Assembly (NCBI GenBank): GCA_037074705.1
Contig: JAYJMR010000081.1
Span: forward strand, 1-64,000
Direction of reading: 5' to 3'
DNA length: 64,000 nucleotides
Source: Zhengitettix transpicula
Lineage: Eukaryota; Arthropoda; Insecta; Orthoptera; Tetrigidae
Both the position numbers and the translations under genes were made by a program. Of this stretch, positions 1 through 11,100 are shown piece after piece (within the stretch, counting starts at the first letter, position 1; each line of letters starts with the position of its first letter). The notes beneath the pieces are model-generated. The model searched no databases, had not been told where the DNA came from, and saw only the letters and a list, made by a program, of their open reading frames with translations.

Positions 1-26
1 CTTGGTTGGTGAAATTCCAAACTTGT

Positions 27-42
27 CGTCGAAACGTCGAAA
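27..42 (+). repeat. Internal tandem CGTCGAAA pair (in most monomers)
   Basis: Two adjacent copies of the 8-mer CGTCGAAA lie at monomer positions 27-34 and 35-42. The pair recurs in nearly every monomer. In a large class from about 42 kb onward the first copy reads CTTCGAAA, which creates TTCGAA and removes one CpG. The pair supplies most CpG dinucleotides of the monomer. One monomer near 48663 has lost exactly one 8-mer, as expected from slippage between direct repeats. Confidence 0.9.
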
Positions 43-51
43 TATTGGGAT

Positions 52-65
52 ATATTAATTAATAT
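52..65. repeat. 14-bp AT palindrome with TTAATTAA core (in most monomers)
   Basis: ATATTAATTAATAT is its own reverse complement, centred between monomer positions 58 and 59. Its core TTAATTAA is the recognition sequence of PacI, so the array should give a 157-bp ladder with an enzyme that normally cuts rarely. A common variant with G at position 62 (TTAATTAG) destroys both the site and the outer symmetry; others (TTAATAATA, TTAAATAATA, TTAATAAGTA, TTAATAAATA) also lack the site. In the ATCATTTATT class the central 12 bases of symmetry are kept. Short dyads able to form non-B structures are a reported feature of some centromeric satellites; a role here is inference. Confidence 0.9.
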
Positions 66-785
66 TAATAGATTAAGATTTTAGAAGTGCTGGTTTGAGT
101 AATTTTTATAAAGAACGAGTCATTTATTATGAAATAAGACTTTGTTATTTGAAGATTCTTGGTTGGTGAAATTCCAAACTTGTCGTCGAAACGTCGAAAT
201 ATTACGATATATTAATTAATATTAATGGATTAAGATTTTAGAAGTGCAGGTTTGAGTAATTTTTATACAGAACGAGTCATTTATTATGAAATAAGACTTT
301 GTTATTTGAAGATTCTTGGTTGGTGAAATTCCAAACTTGTCGTCGATACGTCGAAATATTACGATATATTAATTAATATTAATAGATTAAGATTTTAGAA
401 GTGCAGGTTTGACTAATTTTTAAAAAGAACGAGTCATTTATTATGAAATAAGACTTTGTTATTTGAAAATTCTTGGTTGGTGAAATTCCAAACTTGTCGT
501 CGAAACGTCGAAATATTTTGATATATTAATTAATATTAATAGATTAAGATTTTAGAAGTGCTGGTTTGAGTAATTTTTATAAAGAACGAGTCATTTATTA
601 TGAAATAAGACTTTGTTATTTGAAGATTCTTGGTTGGTGAAATTCCAAACTTGTCGTCGAAACGTCGAAATATTATGATATATTAATTAATATTAATAGA
701 TTAAGATTTTAGAAGTGCAGGTTTGAGTAATTTTTATAAAGAACGAATCATTTATTATGAAATAAGACTTTGTTATTTGAAGATT

Positions 786-3700
786 CTTGGTTGGTGAAAT
801 TCCAAACTTGTCGTCGAAACGTCGAAATATTATGATATATTAATAATATTAATAGATTAAGATTTTAGAAGTGCTGGTTTGAGTAATTTTTATAAAGAAC
901 GAGTCATTTATTATGAAATAAGACTTTGTTATTTGAAGATTCTTGGTTGGTGAAATTCCAAACTTGTCGTCGAAACGTCGAAATATTGGAATATATATTA
1001 ATTAATATTAATAGATTAAGATTTTAAAAGTGCAGGTTTGACTAATTTTTATAAAGAACGAGTCATTTATTATGAAATAAGACTTTGTTATTTGAAGATT
1101 CTTGGTTGGTGAAATTCCAAACTTGTTGTCGAAACGTCGAAATATTACGATATATTAATTAATATTAATAGATTAAGATTTTAGAAGTGCTGGTTTGAGT
1201 AATTTTTATAAAGAACGTATCATTTATTATGAAATAAGACTTTGTTATTTGAAGATTCTTGGTTGGTGAAATTCCAAACTTGTTGTCGAAACGTCGAAAT
1301 ATTACGATATTTTAATTAATATTAATAGATTAAGATTTTAGAAGTGCTGGTTTGAGTAATTTTTATAAAGAAGGTATCATTTATTATGAAATAAGACTTT
1401 GTTATTTGAAGATTCTTGGTTGGTGAAATTCCAAACTTGTCGTCGAAACGTCGAAATATTACGATATATTAATTTGTATTAATAGATTAAGATTTTAGAA
1501 GTGCTGGTTTGAGTAATTTTTATAAAGAACGTATCATTTATTATGAAATAAGACTTTATTATTTGAAGATTCTTGTTTGGTGAAATTCCAAACTTGTCGT
1601 CGAAACGTCGAAATATTACGATATATTAATTAGTATTAATAGATTAAGATTTTAGAAGTGCAGGTTTGACTAAATTTTATAAAGAACGAGTCATTTATTA
1701 TGAAATAAGACTTTGTTATTTGAAGATTCTTGGTTGGTGAAATTCCAAACTTGTCGTCGAAACGTCGAAATATTACGATATATTAATTAATATTAATGGA
1801 TTAAGATTTTAGAAGTGCTGGTTTGAGTATTTTTTATAAAGAACGTATCATTTATTATGAAATAAGACTTTGTTATTTGAAGATTCTTGGTTGGTGAAAT
1901 TCCAAACTTGTCGTCGAAACGTCGAAATATTACGATATATTAATTAGTATTAATAGATTAAGATTTTAGAAGTGCTGGTTTGAGTAATTTTTATAAAGAA
2001 CGTATCATTTATTATGAAATAAGACTTTGTTATTTGAAGATTCTTGGTTGGTGAAATTCCAAACTTGTCGTCGAAACGTCGAAATATTACGATATATTAA
2101 TTAGTATTAATAGATTAAGATTTTAGAAGTGCAGGTTTGACTAAATTTTATAAAGAACGAGTCATTTATTATGAAATAAGACTTTGTTATTTGAAGATTC
2201 TTGGTTGGTGAAATTCCAAACTTGTCGTCGAAACGTCGAAATATTACGATATATTAATTAATATTAATGGATTAAGATTTTAGAAGTGCAGGTTTGAGTA
2301 ATTTTTATAAAGAACGAGTCATTTATTATGAAATAAGAATTTGTTATTTGAAGATTCTTGGTTGGTGAAATTCCAAACTTGTCGTCGAAACGTCGAAATA
2401 TTGGGATATATTAATTAATATTAATAGATTAAGATTTTAGAAGTGCAGGTTTGACTAAATTTTATAAAGAACGAGTCATTTATTATGAAATAAGACTTTG
2501 TTATTTGAAGATTCTTGGTTGGTGAAATTCCAAACTTGTCGTCGAAACGTCGAAATATTACGATATATTAATTAATATTAATGGATTAAGATTTTAGAAG
2601 TGCAGGTTTGAGTAATTTTTATAAAGAACGTATCATTTATTATGAAATAATACTTTGTTATTTGAAGATTCTTGGTTGGTGAAATTCCAAACTTGTTGTC
2701 GAAACGTCGAAATATTACGATATATTAATTAGTATTAATAGATTAAGATTTTAGAAGTGCAGGTTTGACTAAATTTTATAAAGAACGAGTCATTTATTAT
2801 GAAATAAGACTTTGTTATTTGAAGATTATTGGTTGGTGAAATTCCAAACTTGTCGTCGAAACGTCGAAATATTACGATATATTAATTAATATTAATGGAT
2901 TAAGATTTTAGAAGTGCAGGTTTGAGTAATTTTTATAAAGAACGAGTCATTTATTATGAAATAAGACTTTGTTTTTTGAAGATTCTTGGTTGGTAAAATT
3001 CCAAACTTGTCGTCGAAACGTCGAAATATTACGATATATTAATTAGTATGAATAGATTAAGATTTTAGAAGTGCAGGTTTGACTAATTTTTATAAAGAAC
3101 GAGTCATTTATTATGAAATAAGACTTTGTTATTTGAAGATTCTTGGTTGGTGAAATTCCAAACTTGTCGTCGAAACGTCGAAATATTGGGATATATTAAA
3201 AAATATTAATAGATTAAGATTTTAGAAGTGCTGGTTTGTGTAATTTTTATAAAGAATGAGTCATTTATTATGAAATAAGACTTTGTTATTTGAAGATTCT
3301 TGGTTGGTGAAATTCCAAACTTGTCGTCGAAACGTCGAAATATTACGATATATTAATTAGATTCTTGGTTGGTTAATTAGATTAAGATTTTAGAAGTGCA
3401 GGTTTGACTAAATTTTATAAAGAACGAGTCATTTATTATGAAATAAGACTTTGTTATTTGAAGATTCTTAATTGGTGAAATTCCAAACTTGTCGTCGAAA
3501 CGTCGAAATATTGGGATATATTAATTAGTATTAATAGATTAAGATTTTAGAAGTGCAGGTTTGACTAATTTTTATAAAGAACGAGTCATTTATTATGAAA
3601 TAAGACTTTGTTATTTGAAGATTCTTGGTTGGTGAAATTCCAAACTTGTCGTCGAAACGTTGATATATTACGATATATTAATTAGTATTAATAGATTAAG

Positions 3701-4564
3701 ATTTTAGAAGTGCTGGTTTGAGTAATTTTTATAAAGAACGAGTCATTTATTATGAAATAAGACTTTGTTATTTGAAGATTCTTGGTTGGTGAAATTCCAA
3801 ACTTGTCGTCGAAACGTCGAAATATTACGATATATTAATTAGTATTAATAGATTAAGATTTTAGAAGTGCAGGATTGACTAATTTTTATAAAGAACGAGT
3901 CATTTATTATGAAATAAGACTTTGTTATTTGAAGATTCTTGGTTGGTGAAATTCCAAACTTGTCGTCGAAACGTCGAAATATTGGGATATATTAATTAAT
4001 ATTAATAGATTAAGATTTTAGAAGTGCTGGTTTGAGTAATTTTTATAAAGAACGAGTCATTTATTATGAAATAAGACTTTGTTATTTGAAGATTCTTGGT
4101 TGGTGAAATTCCAAACTTGTCGTCGAAACGTCGAAATATTGGGATATATTAATTAATATTAATAGATTAAGATTTCAGAAATGCTGGTTTGAGTAATTTT
4201 TATAAAGAACGAGTCATATATTATGAAAAAAGACTTTGTTATTTGAAGATTCTTGGATGGTGAAATTCCAAACTTGTCGTCGAAACGTCGAAATATTGGG
4301 ATATATTAATTAGTATTAATAGATTAAGATTTTAGAAGTGCAGGTTTGACTAATTTTTATAAAGATCGAGTCATTTATTATGAAATAAGACTTTGTTATT
4401 TGAAGATTCTTGGGTGGTGAAATTCCAAACTTGTGGTCGAAACGTCGAAATATTGGGATATATTAATTAATATTAATAGGTTAAGATTTTAGAAGTGCTG
4501 GTTTGAGTAATTTTTATAAGAACGAGTCATATATTATGAAATAAGACTTTGTTATTTGAAGATT
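786..4564 (+). repeat. Higher-order unit A1 (24 monomers)
   Basis: This 3779-bp block is the first copy of a tandem segment duplication. Rare markers recur in the next block at an offset of 3620 bp: ACTTGTTGTC at 1121 and 4741, the odd insertion at 3361 and 6981, and GATTTCAGAAATG at 4171 and 7791. It has one extra monomer, 942-1100 (159 bp, with ATATATATT), that the second copy lacks, so the two copies begin with an offset of 3779 and continue with 3620. Only a few substitutions separate the copies by eye. Confidence 0.88.
3299..3466 (+). repeat. 168-bp variant monomer with self-derived insertion
   Basis: At 3361-3380 the expected TATTAATAG is replaced by a 20-base stretch reading ATTCTTGGTTGGTTAATTAG, making the monomer 11 bases longer. 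The inserted part repeats the satellite's own junction, the end of one monomer plus CTTGGTTGGT of the next. It therefore looks like an aberrant template switch inside the array, not foreign DNA. The same event is present at 6981-7000, so it predates the segment duplication. Confidence 0.9.
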
Positions 4565-7500
4565 CTTGGTTGGTGAAATTCCAAACTTGTCGTCGAAACG
4601 TCGAAATATTATGATATATTAATAATATTAATAGATTAAGATTTTAGAAGTGCTGGTTTGAGTAATTTTTATAAAGAACGAGTCATTTATTATGAAATAA
4701 GACTTTGTTATTTGAAGATTCTTGGTTGGTGAAATTCCAAACTTGTTGTCGAAACGTCGAAATATTACGATATATTAATTAATATTAATAGATTAAGATT
4801 TTAGAAGTGCTGGTTTGAGTAATTTTTATAAAGAACGTATCATTTATTATGAAATAAGACTTTGTTATTTGAAGATTCTTGGTTGGTGAAATTCCAAACT
4901 TGTTGTCGAAACGTCGAAATATTACGATATTTTAATTAATATTAATAGATTAAGATTTTAGAAGTGCTGGTTTGAGTAATTTTTATAAAGAAGGTATCAT
5001 TTATTATGAAATAAGACTTTGTTATTTGAAGATTCTTGGTTGGTGAAATTCCAAACTTGTCGTCGAAACGTCGAAATATTACGATATATTAATTTGTATT
5101 AATAGATTAAGATTTTAGAAGTGCTGGTTTGAGTAATTTTTATAAAGAACGTATCATTTATTATGAAATAAGACTTTGTTATTTGAAGATTCTTGGTTGG
5201 TGAAATTCCAAACTTGTCGTCGAAACGTCGAAATATTACGATATATTAATTAGTATTAATAGATTAAGATTTTAGAAGTGCAGGTTTGACTAAATTTTAT
5301 AAAGAACGAGTCATTTATTATGAAATAAGACTTTGTTATTTGAAGATTCTTGGTTGGTGAAATTCCAAACTTGTCGTCGAAACGTCGAAATATTACGATA
5401 TATTAATTAATATTAATGGATTAAGATTTTAGAAGTGCTGGTTTGAGTATTTTTTATAAAGAACGTATCATTTATTATGAAATAAGACTTTGTTATTTGA
5501 AGATTCTTGGTTGGTGAAATTCCAAACTTGTCGTCGAAACGTCGAAATATTACGATATATTAATTAGTATTAATAGATTAAGATTTTAGAAGTGCTGGTT
5601 TGAGTAATTTTTATAAAGAACGTATCATTTATTATGAAATAAGACTTTGTTATTTGAAGATTCTTGGTTGGTGAAATTCCAAACTTGTCGTCGAAACGTC
5701 GAAATATTACGATATATTAATTAGTATTAATAGATTAAGATTTTAGAAGTGCAGGTTTGACTAAATTTTATAAAGAACGAGTCATTTATTATGAAATAAG
5801 ACTTTGTTATTTGAAGATTCTTGGTTGGTGAAATTCCAAACTTGTCGTCGAAACGTCGAAATATTACGATATATTAATTAATATTAATGGATTAAGATTT
5901 TAGAAGTGCAGGTTTGAGTAATTTTTATAAAGAACGAGTCATTTATTATGAAATAAGAATTTGTTATTTGAAGATTCTTGGTTGGTGAAATTCCAAACTT
6001 GTCGTCGAAACGTCGAAATATTGGGATATATTAATTAATATTAATAGATTAAGATTTTAGAAGTGCAGGTTTGACTAAATTTTATAAAGAACGAGTCATT
6101 TATTATGAAATAAGACTTTGTTATTTGAAGATTCTTGGTTGGTGAAATTCCAAACTTGTCGTCGAAACGTCGAAATATTACGATATATTAATTAATATTA
6201 ATGGATTAAGATTTTAGAAGTGCAGGTTTGAGTAATTTTTATAAAGAACGTATCATTTATTATGAAATAATACTTTGTTATTTGAAGATTCTTGGTTGGT
6301 GAAATTCCAAACTTGTTGTCGAAACGTCGAAATATTACGATATATTAATTAGTATTAATAGATTAAGATTTTAGAAGTGCAGGTTTGACTAAATTTTATA
6401 AAGAACGAGTCATTTATTATGAAATAAGACTTTGTTATTTGAAGATTATTGGTTGGTGAAATTACAAACTTGTCGTCGAAACGTCGAAATATTACGATAT
6501 ATTAATTAATATTAATGGATTAAGATTTTAGAAGTGCAGGTTTGAGTAATTTTTATAAAGAACGAGTCATTTATTATGAAATAAGACTTTGTTTTTTGAA
6601 GATTCTTGGTTGGTGAAATTCCAAACTTGTCGTCGAAACGTCGAAATATTACGATATATTAATTAGTATTAATAGATTAAGATTTTAGAAGTGCAGGTTT
6701 GACTAATTTTTATAAAGAACGAGTCATTTATTATGAAATAAGACTTTGTTATTTGAAGATTCTTGGTTGGTGAAATTCCAAACTTGTCGTCGAAACGTCG
6801 AAATATTGGGATATATTAAAAAATATTAATAGATTAAGATTTTAGAAGTGCTGGTTTGTGTAATTTTTATAAAGAATGAGTCATTTATTATGAAATAAGA
6901 CTTTGTTATTTGAAGATTCTTGGTTGGTGAAATTCCAAACTTGTCGTCGAAACGTCGAAATATTACGATATATTAATTAGATTCTTGGTTGGTTAATTAG
7001 ATTAAGATTTTAGAAGTGCAGGTTTGACTAAATTTTATAAAGAACGAGTCATTTATTATGAAATAAGACTTTGTTATTTGAAGATTCTTAATTGGTGAAA
7101 TTCCAAACTTGTCGTCGAAACGTCGAAATATTGGGATATATTAATTAGTATTAATAGATTAAGATTTTAGAAGTGCAGGTTTGACTAATTTTTATAAAGA
7201 ACGAGTCATTTATTATGAAATAAGACTTTGTTATTTGAAGATTCTTGGTTGGTGAAATTCCAAACTTGTCGTCGAAACGTTGATATATTACGATATATTA
7301 ATTAGTATTAATAGATTAAGATTTTAGAAGTGCTGGTTTGAGTAATTTTTATAAAGAACGAGTCATTTATTATGAAATAAGACTTTGTTATTTGAAGATT
7401 CTTGGTTGGTGAAATTCCAAACTTGTCGTCGAAACGTCGAAATATTACGATATATTAATTAGTATTAATAGATTAAGATTTTAGAAGTGCAGGATTGACT

Positions 7501-8185
7501 AATTTTTATAAAGAACGAGTCATTTATTATGAAATAAGACTTTGTTATTTGAAGATTCTTGGTTGGTGAAATTCCAAACTTGTCGTCGAAACGTCGAAAT
7601 ATTGGGATATATTAATTAATATTAATAGATTAAGATTTTAGAAGTGCTGGTTTGAGTAATTTTTATAAAGAACGAGTCATTTATTATGAAATAAGACTTT
7701 GTTATTTGAAGATTCTTGGTTGGTGAAATTCCAAACTTGTCGTCGAAACGTCGAAATATTGGGATATATTAATTAATATTAATAGATTAAGATTTCAGAA
7801 ATGCTGGTTTGAGTAATTTTTATAAAGAACGAGTCATATATTATGAAAAAAGACTTTGTTATTTGAAGATTCTTGGATGGTGAAATTCCAAACTTGTCGT
7901 CGAAACGTCGAAATATTGGGATATATTAATTAGTATTAATAGATTAAGATTTTAGAAGTGCAGGTTTGACTAATTTTTATAAAGATCGAGTCATTTATTA
8001 TGAAATAAGACTTTGTTATTTGAAGATTCTTGGGTGGTGAAATTCCAAACTTGTCGTCGAAACGTCGAAATATTGGGATATATTAATTAATATTAATAGG
8101 TTAAGATTTTAGAAGTGCTGGTTTGAGTAATTTTTATAAAGAACGAGTCATATATTATGAAATAAGACTTTGTTATTTTTAGTTT
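4565..8185 (+). repeat. Higher-order unit A2 (23 monomers)
   Basis: This is the second copy of the preceding block, directly adjacent to it, 3621 bp long. It lacks the 159-bp monomer. Small differences from the first copy include TTACAAAC near 6462 (TTCCAAAC in the first), and repair of the one-base loss seen at 4528. Its last four monomers (7558-8185) are in turn the start of the next, larger duplication, so this stretch exists three times in the window (about 3938-4564, 7558-8185, 12565-13192). Confidence 0.88.
6919..7086 (+). repeat. Second copy of the 168-bp variant monomer
   Basis: It is the counterpart of the monomer at 3299-3466, shifted by 3620 bp, with the same insertion at 6981-7000. 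It serves as an unambiguous marker for aligning the two higher-order copies. Confidence 0.88.
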
Positions 8186-11100
8186 CTTGGTTGGTGAAAT
8201 TCCAAACTTGTCGTCGAAACGTCGAAATATTGGGATATATTAATTAGTATTAATAGATTAAGATTTCAGAAGTGCTGGTTTGAGTAATTTTTATAAAGAA
8301 CGAGTCATATATTTTGAAAAAAGACTTTGTTATTTGAAGATTCTTGGTTGGTGAAATTCCAAACTTGTCGTCGAAACGTCGAAATATTGGGATATATTAA
8401 TTAGTTTTAATAGATTAAGATTTTAGAAGTGCAGGTTTGACTAATTTATATAAAGAACGAGTCATTTATTATGAAATAAGACTTTGTTATTTGAAGATTC
8501 TTGGTTGGTGAAATTCCAAACTTGTCGTCGAAACGTCGAAATATTGGGATATATTAATTAATATTAATAGATTAAGATTTCAGAAGTGCTGGTTTGAGTA
8601 ATTTTTATAAAGAAAAAGACTTTGTTATTTGAAGATTCTTGGTTGGTGAAATTCCAAACTTGTCGTCGAAACGTCGAAATATTGGGATATATTAATTAGT
8701 ATTAATAGATTAAGATTTTAGAAGTGCAGGTTTGACTAATTTTTATAAAGAACGAGTCATTTATTATGAAATAAGACTTTGTTATTTGAAGATTCTTGGT
8801 TGGTGAAATTCCAAACTTGTCGTCGAAACGTCGAAATATTGGGATATATTAATTAATATTAATAGATTAAGATTTTAGAAGTGCTGGTTTGAGTAATTTT
8901 TATAAAGAACGAGTCATATATTATGAAATAAGACTTTGTTATTTGAAGATTCTTGGTTGGTGAAATTCCAAACTTGTCGTCGAAACGTCGAAATATTACG
9001 ATATATTAATTAGTATTAATAGATTAAGATTTTAGAAGTGCAGGTTTGAGTAATTTTTATAAAGAACGAGTCATTTATTATGAAATAAGACTTTGTTATT
9101 TGAAGATTCTTGGTTGGTGAAATTCCAAAGTTGTCGTCGAAACGTCGAAATATTACGATATATTAATTAGTATTAATAGATTAAGATTTTAGAAGTGCAG
9201 GTTTGACTAATTTTTATAAAGAACGAGTCATTTATTATGAAATAAGACTTTGTTATTTGAAGATTCTTGGTTGGTGAAATTCCAAACTTGTCGTCGAAAC
9301 GTCGAAATATTGGGATATATTAATTAATATTAATAGATTAAGATTTTAGAAGTGCTGGTTTGAGTAATTTTTATAAAGAACGAGTCATTTATTATGAAAT
9401 AAGACTTTGTTATTTGAAGATTCTTGGTTGGTGAAATTCCAAACTTGTCGTCGAAACGTCGAAATATTGGGATATATTAATTAGTATTAATAGATTAAGA
9501 TTTTAGAAGTGCAGGTTTGACTAATTTTTATAAAGATGAGTCATTTATTATGAAATAAGACTTTGTTATTTGAAGATTCTTGGTTGGTGAAATTCCAAAC
9601 TTGTCGTCGAAACGTCGAAATATTACGAAATATTAATTAGTATTAATAGATTAAGATTTTAGAAGTGCAGGTTTGAGTAATTTTTATAAAGAACGAGACA
9701 TTTATTATGAAATAATACTTTGTTATTTGAAGATTCTTGGTTGGTGAAATTCCAATTTTGTCGTCGAAACGTCGAAATATTACGATATATTAATTAGTAT
9801 TAATAGATTAAGATTTTAGAAGTGCAGGTTTGAGTAATTTTTATAAAGAACGAGTCATTTATTATGAAATAAGACTTTGTTATTTGAAGATTCTTGGTTG
9901 GTGAAATTCCAAACTTGTCGTCGAAACGTGGAAATATTAAGATATATTAATTAATATTAATAGATTAAGATTTTAGAAGTGCTGGTTTGAGTAATTTTTA
10001 TAAAGAACGAGTCATATATTATGAAATAAGACTTTGTTATTTGAAGATTCTTGGTTGGTGAAATTGCAAACTTGTCGTCGAAACGTGGAAATATTGGGAT
10101 ATATTAATTAATATTAATAGATTAAGATTTTAGAAGTGCAGGTTTGACTAATTTTTATAAAGAACGAGTCATTTATTATAAATTTAAGACTTTGGTATTT
10201 GAAGATTCTTGGTTGGTGAAATTCCAAACTTGTCGTCGAAACGTCGAAATATTACGATATATTAATAAGTATTAATAGATTAAGATTTTAGAAGTGCAGG
10301 TTTGACTAATTTTTATAAAGAACGAGTCATTTTTTATGAAATAAGACTTTGTTATTTGAAGATTCTTGGTTGGTGAAATTCCAAACTTGTCGTCGAAACG
10401 TCGAAATATTGGGATATATTAATTAATATTAATAGATTAAGATTTAAGAAGTGCTGGTTTTGAGTAATTTTTATAAAGAACGAGTCATATATTATGAAAT
10501 AAGACTTTGTTATTTGAAGATTCTTGGTTGGTGAAATTCCAAACTTGTCGTCGAAACGTCGAAATATTGGGATGTATTAATTAGTATTAATAGATTAAGG
10601 TTTTAGAAGTGCAGGTTTGAGTAATTTTTATAAAGAACGAGTCATTTATTATGAAATAAGACTTTGTTATTTGAAGATTCTTGGTTGGTGAAATTCCAAA
10701 CTTGTCGTCGAAACGTCGAAATATTACGATATATTAATTAGTATTAATAGATTAAGATTTTAGAAGTGCAGGTTTGAGTAATTTTTATAAAGAACGAGTC
10801 ATTTATTATGAAATAAGACTTTGTTATTTGAAGATTCTTGGTTGGTGAAATTCCAAACTTGTCGTCAAAACGTCGAAATATTGGGATATATTAAATAATA
10901 TTAATTGATTAAGATTTTAGAAGTGCTGGTTTGAGTAATTTTTATAAAGAACGAGTCATATATTATGAAATAAGACTTTGTTATTTGAAGATTCTTGGTT
11001 GGTGAAATTCCAAACTTGTCGTCGAAACGTCGAAATATTACGATATATTAATGAGTATTAATAGATTAAGATTTTGGAAGTGCAGGTTTGACTAATTTTT

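Larger units (their letters stand above)
1..157 (+). repeat. Reference monomer (first complete unit)
   Basis: This unit is used for numbering. Positions 1-26 are the most conserved head (CTTGGTTGGT, then GAAATTCCAAACTTGT). Positions 27-42 hold two copies of CGTCGAAA. Position 47-49 is a diagnostic triplet (GGG here; ACG, GCG, ATC or ATG elsewhere). Positions 52-65 form a palindrome. Position 62 is A or G. Positions 70-72 read AGA, GAA, GGA or AGT in different classes. Position 91 is A or T and position 99 C or G. Positions 115-119 vary (CGAGT, CGTAT, CGTGT, CGAAT), and the tail 151-155 is GAAGA or a TTTAGT-like form. The phase is my choice; the biological unit could start anywhere. Confidence 0.95.

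Noticed and set aside
1..19. CENP-B box resemblance in CTTGGTTGGTGAAATTCCA
   Set aside because: The first nine bases resemble the 17-bp CENP-B box except for one base, but that base destroys the essential TTCG core, and the CGGG core is missing. I do not claim a CENP-B site.
104..118. TATA-like TTTTTATAAAG in each monomer as a promoter
   Set aside because: AT-rich words of this kind are expected in a 26% G+C repeat, and no other promoter element or transcript unit is visible.
3361..3380. Foreign insertion or target-site duplication of a mobile element
   Set aside because: The inserted bases are fully explained by the satellite's own junction sequence; no terminal repeats or unique DNA are present.
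10260..10275. AATAA-type motifs in TTAATAAATATT/TTAATAAGTATT variants as polyadenylation signals
   Set aside because: They are single-base variants of the palindromic stretch, without any gene upstream.
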